Source: Gammaproteobacteria bacterium
Lineage (GTDB): Bacteria > Pseudomonadota > Gammaproteobacteria > Eutrophobiales > Eutrophobiaceae
Assembly: GCA_021773235.1 (NCBI GenBank)
Contig: JAJFKL010000030.1
Span: 308,464-372,463 of the forward strand
Direction of reading: 5' to 3'
Length of the DNA stretch: 64,000 nt
Part shown: positions 9,664-18,865 of the stretch, piece by piece
Layout: every line of letters begins with the position of its first letter
How positions within the stretch are numbered: the first letter of the stretch is position 1
Notes under the pieces: model-generated
Told to the model about the DNA's origin: nothing
The model's input: only the letters and a program-made list of their open reading frames with translations
Databases searched by the model: none
Made by a program: the position numbers and the translations under genes

Positions 9664-9697
9664 TTTTCTAACCAGTCTTTATAAGTCATTACATTAT

Positions 9698-9725
9698 AAA
9701 TAAGGCCAATACCCAGAGATTCAAG
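9698..9725 (-). promoter_or_regulatory. Sigma-32 (heat shock) type promoter of clpB
   Basis: On the minus strand the sequence has CTTGAAT (9725-9719), a 13-base spacer, then CCTTATTT (9705-9698). The RpoH consensus is CTTGAAA, 11-16 bases, CCCCATNT, so 6 of 7 and 6 of 8 positions match at a normal spacing. The -10 ends 35 bases before the clpB start codon. ClpB is a classical RpoH regulon member, which supports the call. Confidence 0.7.
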
Positions 9726-9763
9726 TATTTAATATGATTTCGATAAATGAATTACTAGTGGTT

Positions 9764-9797
9764 TGATACATGTTTATTAGTATTACGGCATGTATCA
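9764..9797. terminator. Inverted repeat downstream of the glutamate dehydrogenase gene
   Basis: A perfect 9-base inverted repeat, TGATACATG and CATGTATCA, is separated by 16 bases. It begins a few bases after the gdhA stop on the minus strand. The U-rich flank is on the plus-strand reading (five T), so as a gdhA terminator it lacks a proper U tract. It may act as a 3' stabilising hairpin or a weak terminator. Confidence 0.4.
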
Positions 9798-9800
9798 TTT

Positions 9801-11228
9801 TTAGAAAACACCAATGTCAATATATGAGCGAACTAGCTTTTTAATAGCGACGACATAGGATGCTGTTCTAAAGTCATTGATATTATCATTTGAATTGTAT
9901 GCTTCTTTTAACTGCTGATAGCTATTACGCATCGTATCATCAAGCCCAGATCGAACCAGATCCAGTTCGTTGGCACCATAAACTAATTCTTTTTGCATCC
10001 AGTCTTCAGCTGGTTTACCTGCCATTGATTCGATTGCTTGTAGCAACTGAGCCCCACGCATTTCATCATGTCGCCTCTCCATTCTACCAAACCGAATATG
10101 TGCAAGATTACGCACCCATTCAAAGTACGACACCGTGACGCCACCGGCATTGACATAGGCATCAGGTAATATGGTGACGCCATTCTGACGTAAGATATCA
10201 TCGGCCTCAAAAGTTACAGGCCCATTTGCTGCTTCAACGATGAGTTTAGCTTTAATATTTGCAGCATTCTTTTTAGTTATTTGAGCTTCCATTGCTGCAG
10301 GGATTAAGATGTCACACTTAATCTCTAGACCTGCTGCACCATTTTCTGAAAATGTTGCATCGGGGAATCCTTTTATAGTTTTATGTTCGTTTATATGCAT
10401 CCTGACATCTTCGATACATAGACCATTCTCATTAGTTAGTAACCCATCACGTTCAATGATAGCAATAATTTTACTTTCATCTTCCTCATCCAGGAGTTTC
10501 GCTGCGTAGTAACCTACATTGCCTAGTCCCTGCATTACGATTCGTTTACCACCAAGGCCAGGTTTAAGTCCTGCTGCCTGAACATCATCGGCATTACGAA
10601 AAAATTCCCGTATTGCATAGACCACTCCACGCCCAGTCGCTTCGGTTCTACCGACGATACCGCCATGGGCAATAGGTTTACCTGTGACGCAAGCAGAGTA
10701 ATTTATATCTTCTGGATGAAGGTGTTTATAAGTGTCAGCTATCCAGGCCATTTCCCTTTCACCCGTACCCATATCTGGTGCAGGCACATTTTTCGCTGGG
10801 CTAAGAAAGCCTTTTCTAACAAGTTCTCGTGCAAATCTTCGAGTAATTTTTTGTAAATCATCTCGCTTATACTTGGAAGGGTCGATTAATAACCCACCTT
10901 TTGAACCACCAAACGGTACATCGACGATGGCACATTTGTATGTCATTAATGATGCTAAGGCCTCGACCTCATCTTCATTTACAATAGGGGCGAAACGAAT
11001 GCCGCCCTTAGATGGCAACCTATGGTCGCTATGGACAGATCGCCAACCGGTAAAAACTTCAATTTTGCCGTTGATTTCTACAGGGAAGTTGATTTTTATG
11101 GTTGAATTACAGGCTTTGAGAGCGGCTGAAATGCCAGAATCTATCTCAAGAACGGTCAATGCACGATCAACCATGAAGTTGACACTTTCGCTGAAACTTA
11201 GTGATTTATTGTTATTCTTCTGCCCCAT
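9801..11228 (-). CDS. Glu/Leu/Phe/Val dehydrogenase, probable glutamate dehydrogenase
   Basis: The 475-residue protein matches the hexameric glutamate dehydrogenase family. It has the substrate-binding segment GGIRF and VPFGGSKGG with the catalytic Lys region, PAPDMGTGEREM with the catalytic Asp, and a Rossmann NAD(P)-binding motif GLGNVG. It interconverts glutamate and 2-oxoglutarate plus ammonia. A Shine-Dalgarno-like AGGGGAAG sits just before the ATG. The length and the long C-terminus resemble the GudB/archaeal-type enzymes more than E. coli GdhA. It sits between pgeF and clpB, which are adjacent in pseudomonads, so it looks inserted. Coenzyme preference cannot be read reliably. Confidence 0.88.
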   Translation of the reverse strand: MGQKNNNKSLSFSESVNFMVDRALTVLEIDSGISAALKACNSTIKINFPVEINGKIEVFTGWRSVHSDHRLPSKGGIRFAPIVNEDEVEALASLMTYKCAIVDVPFGGSKGGLLIDPSKYKRDDLQKITRRFARELVRKGFLSPAKNVPAPDMGTGEREMAWIADTYKHLHPEDINYSACVTGKPIAHGGIVGRTEATGRGVVYAIREFFRNADDVQAAGLKPGLGGKRIVMQGLGNVGYYAAKLLDEEDESKIIAIIERDGLLTNENGLCIEDVRMHINEHKTIKGFPDATFSENGAAGLEIKCDILIPAAMEAQITKKNAANIKAKLIVEAANGPVTFEADDILRQNGVTILPDAYVNAGGVTVSYFEWVRNLAHIRFGRMERRHDEMRGAQLLQAIESMAGKPAEDWMQKELVYGANELDLVRSGLDDTMRNSYQQLKEAYNSNDNINDFRTASYVVAIKKLVRSYIDIGVF

Positions 11229-11291
11229 TTCTCTTCCCCTGATAATTATTTTGGTTCTTAATATAAAATAAAGCTTAGTCCAATATTCCTA

Positions 11292-12035
11292 CTATTCCAT
11301 CCAGATCATTGAAGCTGTACGTCCAGTAACGCTTTCACGACGATATGAGTAGAATAGTTTGTCCATTTTATAGGTACATAATTCACATTCATAAATCAGG
11401 CCAACTCCTGATTTATTAAGAATTATTTTTACGATCTTGGCTAGTTCACAATACCAATGTCCTTCGTTTCTTTGAATGAAAGCATTTTTGAGTGTGATTT
11501 CGTGATCTAAGCATTGTTCATATACATCTCTACCGACTTCATAATAATCACTGCTTATGCATGGACCTATCCATACATATATAGTAGCCGGGTTTGAGAA
11601 TAGATTAACGGCTTTTTCGATTATGCCATTACAGATTCCTTTCCAACCAGCATGGATCGCGGCGACTTTTGTGCCTGCCGCATTGCAAAATAAAATCGGC
11701 ACACAGTCTGCCGTCATAATAGTGCAAACATTATTCTTTTTTGTTGTATAACTGCCATCAGCAGGAGTCTCTATTGTGAGATCATCTAACAAAATAATGT
11801 TGGTGCTGTGTATTTGATCTAACCAGGCTGGATCAGAAGGTAATTTTAGATGTTGAGATAACAGTTCCCGGTTGTTTATAACGTTATTTGTCTCGTCTCC
11901 GACATGCAGGCCCAGATTGAGTTTGTTAAATGGTTGGGGACTAGTTCCTTTACCTCTTAGTGATGTGCCAGCACGTACATGTTTTGGGGCAGGCCAATCT
12001 GCCCACAACCAGAGATTATCTGGCTGTTTAGTCAT
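11292..12035 (-). CDS. pgeF: PgeF (YfiH), peptidoglycan editing factor / multicopper oxidase-fold protein
   Basis: The 247-residue protein has the family motifs MTADCVPILF, HAGWKGICNG and GPCISSDYYEVG, which supply the His and Cys metal ligands. Members have been called laccase-like polyphenol oxidases, purine nucleoside phosphorylases, and in E. coli an editing enzyme that keeps wrong amino acids out of muropeptides. It overlaps the end of rluD by 8 bases, so it is translated from the same message. The rluD-pgeF pairing is widely conserved. Confidence 0.92.
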   Translation of the reverse strand: MTKQPDNLWLWADWPAPKHVRAGTSLRGKGTSPQPFNKLNLGLHVGDETNNVINNRELLSQHLKLPSDPAWLDQIHSTNIILLDDLTIETPADGSYTTKKNNVCTIMTADCVPILFCNAAGTKVAAIHAGWKGICNGIIEKAVNLFSNPATIYVWIGPCISSDYYEVGRDVYEQCLDHEITLKNAFIQRNEGHWYCELAKIVKIILNKSGVGLIYECELCTYKMDKLFYSYRRESVTGRTASMIWME

Positions 12036-12972
12036 AGCTATTTAAGGCATCGATTAACGATTCTATATCGACAGGTAATTCTGCAACAAATTTCATTTTT
12101 TGTTTGCTCACGGGATGTGTCAGCTCTAGTGAAAAGGCATGCAAGGCTTGACGATTAAAGTTCAGGATAAAATCACGGAGTGATGAAGCTACCCCTTTGC
12201 GGATTGATTTATTATTCCCATATACCGAATCCCCGACTATCGGGTGCTTTAAATGAGACATATGAACGCGTATTTGATGTGTCCGGCCCGTTTCAAGTTG
12301 TACATGCAGATGCGTATAGTGTTGATACTTCTTGATTATCTTATAGTGCGTAGTCGCTATTTTTCCGTTATTCGTCACAGCCATTTTGATACGTTGCTTA
12401 GGATGGCGCCCCATTTTGTTTTCAATAGAGCCACCAGAGGTAAGTTGACCACAGACTATCGCTTGGTATTCACGCTTAATAAATCGTTTTTGAAGTTGAT
12501 CGACTAGGTATGTGTGTGACTCAAGTGTCCGTGCAACGACTAAAATGCCCGTTGTGTCTTTATCAAGACGATGAATGATCCCTGCCCGTGGAATGGCATC
12601 AAGGTCTTCGTCAAAATTTAATAAAGCATTAACTAAAGTGTGATTTGGATTACCCGCGCCAGGATGAACGATCATACCAGCAGGTTTGTTTATAATAATT
12701 AACGCCTCGTCTTCATGCAGTATATCTAAATTGATTTCTTCGGCTTGGTGCTTATCAATGCTCTTAATATCAGTATCTATTTCAATTACATCGCCAATGC
12801 TTACTTCAGACCGTTGTTTATAGGTTGATTTATTAACACTCACATCACCATCCCTAATCCATGACTGGATTCGTGAACGTGAATGCTCAGGAATCAATTG
12901 AGAAAGCGCTTGATCCAGGCGTCTTCCCGATAGTTCTTCCGGTATGATTATTTGTAATTGGAGTTTAGGCAT
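12028..12972 (-). CDS. rluD: RluD, 23S rRNA pseudouridine synthase
   Basis: The 314-residue enzyme makes pseudouridines in helix 69 of 23S rRNA (1911, 1915 and 1917 in E. coli numbering). It has an N-terminal S4 RNA-binding domain (about residues 14-75, GRRLDQALSQ) and a catalytic domain with the RluA-family motif HRLDKDTTG, which contains the active-site Asp. GRTHQIRVH follows. The length is normal. It is transcribed away from bamD with 48 bases between the two start codons, a conserved divergent pair. Confidence 0.95.
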   Translation of the reverse strand: MPKLQLQIIIPEELSGRRLDQALSQLIPEHSRSRIQSWIRDGDVSVNKSTYKQRSEVSIGDVIEIDTDIKSIDKHQAEEINLDILHEDEALIIINKPAGMIVHPGAGNPNHTLVNALLNFDEDLDAIPRAGIIHRLDKDTTGILVVARTLESHTYLVDQLQKRFIKREYQAIVCGQLTSGGSIENKMGRHPKQRIKMAVTNNGKIATTHYKIIKKYQHYTHLHVQLETGRTHQIRVHMSHLKHPIVGDSVYGNNKSIRKGVASSLRDFILNFNRQALHAFSLELTHPVSKQKMKFVAELPVDIESLIDALNSYD

Positions 12973-13020
12973 GTGTTTGAAGCTTTGCCCTCATGATGTG
13001 TTTGAGCTAACCTACAGTCT

Positions 13021-13794
13021 ATGCGACATTCAATAATATTTTTACTAATTTTTATACTTTCAGGCTGTTCTCATTTCAAAGATAAGGGCGATGATACTGA
13101 AGGTTGGGATGCTGATCGTCTCTATACTGAGGCAAGAGGCGAGCTAGATTCTGGTTCATATGGCAAGGCTATTGAGTATTATCAAAAATTGGAAACCAAA
13201 TTCCCATTTGGCGTTCATGCGCAACAAGCATTACTTGATTTATCATTTGCTCATTATAAGAATGAAGAACCTGATGCGGCAATTGCAGCATGTAATCGCT
13301 TCATTAAGTTATATCCTCAAAATACACATGTTGATTATGCTTATTATCTAAAAGGTTTGACACACTTTAACAAGGGTAAAGGTTTCCTCCAGCGTTATGT
13401 GCCTACTGATGAATCTCAGCGTGATCCGGGGGCTGCTTTTAGTGCATTTCAAGAATTTTCAGAGCTAGTCAAACGGTATCCCGATAGCGAGTATGTCGAA
13501 GACTCATCCAAGCGGATGCGTTATTTACGTAATATCCTTGCAAAAAATGAGGTGCATGTTGCAAATTATTACATGCGCCGAGGAGCATTCGTTGCCGCTG
13601 CTAACAGGGCGAGGTATGTGATAGAAAATTATCCTAAAACACCAGCAGTGCCAGATGCTTTAGCTGTTATGGCGAAGGCATACAGGGTGCTTGAAATGGA
13701 TGATCTTTCAAATGATGCACTACGTGTGCTTGAGCTAAATTATCCGAATCATCCTGGGCTTTATGAAGTGAAGGAAACAGAGGTTGTAAGGTGA
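13021..13794 (+). CDS. bamD: BamD, outer-membrane assembly lipoprotein
   Basis: The 257-residue protein starts with a lipoprotein signal peptide; the lipobox LSGC places the lipidated Cys at residue 16. The mature part is built of TPR-like repeats and contains YGKAIEYYQKLETKFPFG and the RYPDSEY segment typical of BamD. It anchors to the inner face of the outer membrane and works with BamA in inserting beta-barrel proteins. It is divergent from rluD, as in Pseudomonas. The 182 bases after it hold only a weak 8-base A+T hairpin at 13864-13886. Confidence 0.95.
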   Translation: MRHSIIFLLIFILSGCSHFKDKGDDTEGWDADRLYTEARGELDSGSYGKAIEYYQKLETKFPFGVHAQQALLDLSFAHYKNEEPDAAIAACNRFIKLYPQNTHVDYAYYLKGLTHFNKGKGFLQRYVPTDESQRDPGAAFSAFQEFSELVKRYPDSEYVEDSSKRMRYLRNILAKNEVHVANYYMRRGAFVAAANRARYVIENYPKTPAVPDALAVMAKAYRVLEMDDLSNDALRVLELNYPNHPGLYEVKETEVVR

Positions 13795-13976
13795 TAATTT
13801 ATTATCATAAAGTTTATTCGTAGATTTAATAATCTGGATGTCGAAATTTCTACAGTGTCGAATATAGTAATTTTAAGCATTACTATGGACTATTAATTTC
13901 AATTATATTTTGTTTGTATCGAATCAAAATAAACCAATATAGTTAATATTTAATTTCAGATAGAACGCTAATTAAA

Positions 13977-15545
13977 TTGTTATATAAAAGCAAAAAACTG
14001 AATTGGGATAAAATTAACTTTATTATAGTAACTTCTATGCTATGCGTAATAGGTATCTTCTATGCGTATTCATCGGGTCAAAATAAAATTGTTGGATTTA
14101 TCGCTGACGATGCAAAATATTTATTAATGACAGATTATTTTTCCCCGTACTATGGTTTGCTTAGTCAAAGTGCTGCTTTCATTATGCAATCTACTCAATT
14201 TCCACCATTATACCCTTTTATATTAGCCGTGTTTGGAGCAAGTAGTGAGAACCTATTGCTTGCTCATATACTGACGACAATTTTCTTTTTAGGGTCACTG
14301 GTTGTTTTTGTTTTATGGACCCATAAAGATGGAGTGAATAAATTAACGAGTATATGCCTTTCATTAATAATTATATGTTCACCAGCATCACTATTCATGA
14401 ATCTTGATTTATGGAGTGAACATCTTTATTTGCTTTTCACTATAAGCGCTTTGTTTCTAATTGAAAAAGCCAGAAACAATAATAAATATTGGTTAATAGC
14501 CTCGTTATTAATAAGTTTAATTCCATTAGTTCGGGTGACTGGAATTACATTTGTATTCGCTTTTGTAGTGTATCTTTGTATTAATAAAACACCTCATCGA
14601 CTCAGATACATAGTGATTAGTGTTATTCCATTCATCGTTTGGAAGGTTTTTGCTATGAGTAATACATCTTCCGGTGTTTATGACAATATTTTAAATAATT
14701 TTTATAAAAATGATATTTTATATATCGTTGAAAACTTATTTTTGGGGCAGCTCCCAAACTTGTGGATTGGTTGGCATGAATGTTTTGATATTCAGCGGCA
14801 TTATTGGAGTGGGGGAGTCTCTGCTTGTATTTTAGTTTTGGCATTAATAACTTGGGCTATAAGAATAAAAAATAAAAGACTAGATAGTCTTTATGTGATG
14901 TTTTATTTAATTCTCATGTGGTTGTGGCCATCAATTGATTCTGATATGCGTTATATATTTGTTGTGATGCCTATCTTAGTCTATTACAGTTGTTTGTCTG
15001 TATACTTAATACTGAAAATGCATGCTAAAGATAATTTAAAAAAAATAATTCCTTACGCAAGTATTATTCTTGTGCTCGTTACGTTTCTTCCAACTGATCT
15101 TTATGCTCTCAATAGATTTTTCGCACATGTGCCTCCAGAATTGAAGTTGTACAGAAGCACTAAGTGGTGGTTAACACAAACCTCAAGCCCTGAAATAAAC
15201 AATTCAGTATTAATTTTTAATAAAGTAACGCAATCTTATATCGAAGCAAAACAATATATTCCTGAGGGTGAATGTGCCTACTCCGTACATTATGAAGAAT
15301 TTATGTTTCATTCTCGAAGACTTGCATTTCCATTGCCCTTACCAGGACGAGTAGAAGCGGATAGTTTTGTTAAAGAAATAGGAAGGTGTAAATATATTCA
15401 CATAAATAATACTAATAGCCATCCTTATGTTCCTGTGGCATACCCCATTGAATTACTGGGAGGTAATTTTGATTATATAATGTTGACAAGAATGACAGAT
15501 GATATGGAGTCACCAATTGTAGGCGCATTAATCAAACAAAAATAA
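13977..15545 (+). CDS. Polytopic membrane protein, probable GT-C fold glycosyltransferase (paralogue of the protein at 39399)
   Basis: The 522-residue protein has about ten hydrophobic segments through residue 380 and a soluble C-terminal part. The first periplasmic loop has DDAKYL, an Asp pair typical of GT-C enzymes that use polyprenyl-phosphate sugars, and later FPPLYPF. It shares SEHLYLLF, the AH-(I/L)-x-TT segment, the KKLD/NKRLDS loop and a C-terminal AK-x-Y-(I/V)-P-x-x-EC-x-YS motif with the protein at 39399, at almost identical length. The start is uncertain: a TTG at 13977 or the first ATG at 14037, with no clear ribosome-binding site. It sits alone between bamD and nadE, far from the glycan region. 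Its substrate is unknown. Confidence 0.7.
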   Translation: MLYKSKKLNWDKINFIIVTSMLCVIGIFYAYSSGQNKIVGFIADDAKYLLMTDYFSPYYGLLSQSAAFIMQSTQFPPLYPFILAVFGASSENLLLAHILTTIFFLGSLVVFVLWTHKDGVNKLTSICLSLIIICSPASLFMNLDLWSEHLYLLFTISALFLIEKARNNNKYWLIASLLISLIPLVRVTGITFVFAFVVYLCINKTPHRLRYIVISVIPFIVWKVFAMSNTSSGVYDNILNNFYKNDILYIVENLFLGQLPNLWIGWHECFDIQRHYWSGGVSACILVLALITWAIRIKNKRLDSLYVMFYLILMWLWPSIDSDMRYIFVVMPILVYYSCLSVYLILKMHAKDNLKKIIPYASIILVLVTFLPTDLYALNRFFAHVPPELKLYRSTKWWLTQTSSPEINNSVLIFNKVTQSYIEAKQYIPEGECAYSVHYEEFMFHSRRLAFPLPLPGRVEADSFVKEIGRCKYIHINNTNSHPYVPVAYPIELLGGNFDYIMLTRMTDDMESPIVGALIKQK

Positions 15546-15554
15546 TTTCACTTT

Positions 15555-16394
15555 ATGAATATAAACAAAAATAGAATAATTCGCGAAATGAAAGTTTTGC
15601 CGGATATAGACCCCGAGTTTGAAATTCAGCGACGCGTTGAATTTATTAAAAAGACGTTAAAAAATTCAGGATTAAATTATTTAGTACTTGGTATAAGTGG
15701 AGGTATTGATTCCTGCACTTGTGGTCGGCTGGCACAAATCGCGGTTGATCAACTTAATGAAGAAGAGAGTACGGGTTATTACTTTGTCGCTGTACGCCTC
15801 CCATATGGCAATCAACTTGATGAAGACGATGCACAAGCTGCAATTAGTTTTATACGACCTACACATAGCCTAACTATAAATGTAAAAACTGGTGTTGATT
15901 CGATCCATGCCGAAACCATACGAGCAGTATCAGAACAAATTGTGTTAGAGGTACAGGAAGGTGCTAGTGATTATGCTAAAGGAAATGTTAAGGCAAGAAT
16001 GCGGATGATTGCTCAGTATGAGATAGCAGGTCTTTTAAATGGATTAGTGATCGGAACAGACCATTCAGCTGAAAACATAACAGGGTTTTATACCAAGCAC
16101 GGTGACGGTGCTTGTGATTTAGCTCCATTGTTTGGATTAAACAAACGTCAGGTAAGAATGCTTGGGCGCACACTAGGAGCACCAAACATAATTATTGAAA
16201 AAGCACCTACAGCTGATCTTGAATGTTTGGCACCAAGGAAATCAGATGAAGAAGCGCTAGGACTAAGTTATGACCTAATCGATGACTTTCTGGAAGGAAG
16301 AGCGGTGCCTGATGAAGCAAAGATTAAAATCATAAGGATTTACAAACAGACGCAACATAAAAGACAATCTATTTTGACTTTATATACTGAGTAA
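15555..16394 (+). CDS. nadE: NH3-dependent NAD+ synthetase
   Basis: The 279-residue enzyme amidates nicotinic acid adenine dinucleotide to NAD+. It has the ATP pyrophosphatase P-loop SGGIDS near residue 50, [18 protein letters not shown] and the PTADL loop, all typical of NadE. There is no glutaminase domain, so it should use free ammonia. The length fits the E. coli type. It begins 9 bases after the membrane glycosyltransferase gene, so the two may share a transcript although their functions appear unrelated. Confidence 0.95.
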   Translation: MNINKNRIIREMKVLPDIDPEFEIQRRVEFIKKTLKNSGLNYLVLGISGGIDSCTCGRLAQIAVDQLNEEESTGYYFVAVRLPYGNQLDEDDAQAAISFIRPTHSLTINVKTGVDSIHAETIRAVSEQIVLEVQEGASDYAKGNVKARMRMIAQYEIAGLLNGLVIGTDHSAENITGFYTKHGDGACDLAPLFGLNKRQVRMLGRTLGAPNIIIEKAPTADLECLAPRKSDEEALGLSYDLIDDFLEGRAVPDEAKIKIIRIYKQTQHKRQSILTLYTE

Positions 16395-16507
16395 GCTGTA
16401 AATTGAATTTGGTGAAACGGCGTAATGTTTTATATCGGTATGTTTCTGAATTTAATTTCAGAGAGAGTCAGTTAAATGTCAGGTGCCAAATGAAAGTAGT
16501 AGAATTT

Positions 16508-16558
16508 AGTGATTGTGGTAATTAGTTTAGAAAACATTACTAATTTTCCACAATCACT
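16508..16558. terminator. Long stem-loop between nadE and sucD
   Basis: The outer arms AGTGATTGTGG (16508-16518) and CCACAATCACT (16548-16558) are perfectly complementary over 11 bases. The inner arms AATTAGT (16520-16526) and ACTAATT (16539-16545) add 7 more pairs with small bulges. It lies between the convergent nadE and sucD, where a bidirectional terminator is expected. Neither side carries a convincing U tract, so it may instead be a 3' end stabiliser or a remnant of a small palindromic repeat. Confidence 0.55.
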
Positions 16559-16586
16559 GTTATATATTTCTAATTATAGTAATGCC

Positions 16587-17459
16587 TTAAGCTAATGCTT
16601 CTGCAATGGCCGTTCCAAGTTCACTTGGTGAGCGCACAGTCTTAACATTTGCTTCATCAAGTGCGGCAAATTTATCATCGGCAGTTCCTTTTCCACCTGA
16701 AATAATAGCGCCAGCATGGCCCATTCTCTTTCCGGGCGGTGCTGTGACGCCAGCGATGTAGCCAACGACAGGTTTAGTAACATTATCCTTAATAAACTGT
16801 GCCGCTTCTTCTTCTGCCGTGCCGCCAATTTCGCCTACCATAATGATACCTTTTGTTTCAGGATCTTCTTGAAACAATTCTAAGCAATCAATGAAGTTCG
16901 TGCCATTGATAGGATCGCCGCCAATGCCGACGCAAGTACTTTGTCCAAGCCCGTTCATGGTGGTTTGGTGAACGGCTTCATACGTCAATGTGCCTGATCG
17001 TGAAACCACGCCAATGCTGCCAACCTTGTGAATACGTCCGGGCATAATACCTATCTTGCATTGCCCAGGGGTAATGACGCCGGGGCAGTTTGGTCCAACA
17101 AGTCGTATATCTGGAAACTGGTCTACAAAAGCTCTGGCCTTTACCATATCTAAAACAGGTATACCTTCAGTGATGCAGACTATGATTTTAATACCTGCTT
17201 CCGCGGCTTCGGTTATCGCTTCTGCTGCAAATGGAGGTGGTACCATGATCATGCTTGCGTTAGCACCCGTTTCGTTTACTGCGTCTGCAACTGTATCAAA
17301 AACAGGTTTGTTCAGATGTTTTTCACCACCTTTGCCAGGTGTCACGCCGCCAACTAATTGTGTTCCGTATTCAATGGCCTGTTCAGCATGAAAAGTACCC
17401 TGACGGCCGGTGAATCCTTGAACGATAACCTTGGTATCCTTGTTTATTAAAATTGCCAT
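16587..17459 (-). CDS. sucD: Succinyl-CoA ligase, alpha subunit
   Basis: The 290-residue subunit binds CoA and carries the phosphorylated His in [12 protein letters not shown] near residue 247. The N-terminal CoA-binding motif [13 protein letters not shown] and the [10 protein letters not shown] and SRSGTLTYE segments are canonical. It works with SucC in the TCA cycle. The start codon overlaps the sucC stop by one base (TAATG), so translation is coupled. Confidence 0.97.
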   Translation of the reverse strand: MAILINKDTKVIVQGFTGRQGTFHAEQAIEYGTQLVGGVTPGKGGEKHLNKPVFDTVADAVNETGANASMIMVPPPFAAEAITEAAEAGIKIIVCITEGIPVLDMVKARAFVDQFPDIRLVGPNCPGVITPGQCKIGIMPGRIHKVGSIGVVSRSGTLTYEAVHQTTMNGLGQSTCVGIGGDPINGTNFIDCLELFQEDPETKGIIMVGEIGGTAEEEAAQFIKDNVTKPVVGYIAGVTAPPGKRMGHAGAIISGGKGTADDKFAALDEANVKTVRSPSELGTAIAEALA

Positions 17460-18628
17460 TATTTTGCTCCTCCAACAGCAGCAACTGCCTTTTGCGCAGC
17501 ATCTGAGAGATCCTCTGCTGCAAGTAAGTCAAGTCCACTGCTTGCAAGAGCGGCTTTACCTTCGTTAACATTTGTCCCTTCAAGTCTGACAACAACAGGA
17601 ACGTCAACACCTACTTCTTTTACCGCTTGTATAATACCTTCTGCGATCAAATCACAACGTACGATGCCGCCAAATATATTGACTAAAATAGCTTCTACAT
17701 TTTTGTCAGAGACAATTAATTTAAATGCCTCAGCAACTCTTTCTGCAGTTGCGCCGCCGCCGACATCAAGAAAGTTTGCTGGTTTGCCACCGTGTAATTG
17801 AATAATATCCATGGTCGCCATTGCTAAGCCTGCACCATTGACCATGCAGGCAATATTGCCATCTAGTGTTATATAGTTGAGATCAAATTGTCGGGCGATA
17901 TTTTCTTTTTCATCTTCTTGAGTAGGATCTCGCAGTTCTTCGAGTTGGGGATGTTTAAAGAGTGCATTGTCATCTATCCCAACTTTTGCGTCGATGGCGA
18001 CTAAATTGCCTTCTTTATTAATTATAAGAGGATTGATTTCAACCAAACTCAGATCATTTTCGGTAAATAAGTTGTATAAGCCTTGTAAAATAGAGGCTAA
18101 CTGTTTTCTCTGATTATTATCAAACCCAAGAGCAAAACCGATTCGGCGGCATTGATGGCCTTGTAGTCCAATTACGGGGTCGACAATAACACTGATAATT
18201 TTTTCAGGCTGTGTCGCGGCGACCTCTTCAATGTCCATTCCACCTTCTGTTGACGCCATAATGGCAACTCGTCGACTAGCGCGATCGACGACTAAGCCAA
18301 GGTACAATTCAGAAGCGATATCAGAAAGAGATGCAATTAATACCTTGTTCACCGGTTGTCCATGTGGAGCGGATTGCTTTGTGATTAACTGCGAACCCAG
18401 TAATGAATCCACAATGGTTTCCAATTCATCTTGCCCTTTTGCGATTTTTACCCCGCCAGCCTTGCCTCGTCCTCCAGCATGAACCTGAGCCTTGACTATC
18501 CAGCCATCACCACCTAGATCTGAGGCGCATTGTTTTGCCTCGGCAATAGATTGTGCTGATTTGCCTGATGGGGTGGGTATGCCATAGTCCTCGAATAGTT
18601 TTTTAGCCTGATATTCGTGTAGGTTCAT
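17459..18628 (-). CDS. sucC: Succinyl-CoA ligase, beta subunit
   Basis: The 389-residue subunit has an ATP-grasp domain at the N-terminus ([30 protein letters not shown]) and a C-terminal ligase domain with FLDVGGGA and [13 protein letters not shown]. It provides nucleotide binding and specificity. An AAGGA ribosome-binding site precedes the ATG. It leads the sucCD operon and lies divergent from pilS. The 237-base gap upstream contains two palindromes (18701-18716 and 18764-18775). sucCD close to pilSR is also known in Xanthomonas. Confidence 0.97.
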   Translation of the reverse strand: MNLHEYQAKKLFEDYGIPTPSGKSAQSIAEAKQCASDLGGDGWIVKAQVHAGGRGKAGGVKIAKGQDELETIVDSLLGSQLITKQSAPHGQPVNKVLIASLSDIASELYLGLVVDRASRRVAIMASTEGGMDIEEVAATQPEKIISVIVDPVIGLQGHQCRRIGFALGFDNNQRKQLASILQGLYNLFTENDLSLVEINPLIINKEGNLVAIDAKVGIDDNALFKHPQLEELRDPTQEDEKENIARQFDLNYITLDGNIACMVNGAGLAMATMDIIQLHGGKPANFLDVGGGATAERVAEAFKLIVSDKNVEAILVNIFGGIVRCDLIAEGIIQAVKEVGVDVPVVVRLEGTNVNEGKAALASSGLDLLAAEDLSDAAQKAVAAVGGAK

Positions 18629-18700
18629 GTTATGTCCTTAACAGTGGTAGATTGAGATGTTGATAGTGGAAATGTGTGTATTCTTAAAAATAACCGATGC

Positions 18701-18716
18701 ATTCAATAAATTGAAT
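18701..18716. promoter_or_regulatory. Palindrome upstream of sucC, possible operator
   Basis: ATTCAAT and ATTGAAT form a perfect 7-base inverted repeat around AA, about 75 bases before the sucC start. A second perfect palindrome, AATCCATGGATT, lies at 18764-18775 between the divergent sucC and pilS genes. Such sites can bind dimeric regulators, but short A+T palindromes also arise by chance. Confidence 0.25.
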
Positions 18717-18865
18717 CAATTATGGTACTTTTTTAATAAATTTAATCGTTTTAGTCATTTTTTAATCCATGGATTATCCATAATCTTATATTATTCGACT
18801 CATAGTTTCGACTTTAAAATATAGCTAACAATAAACGTGCCAAATAAAACAATCGATTATATTTA

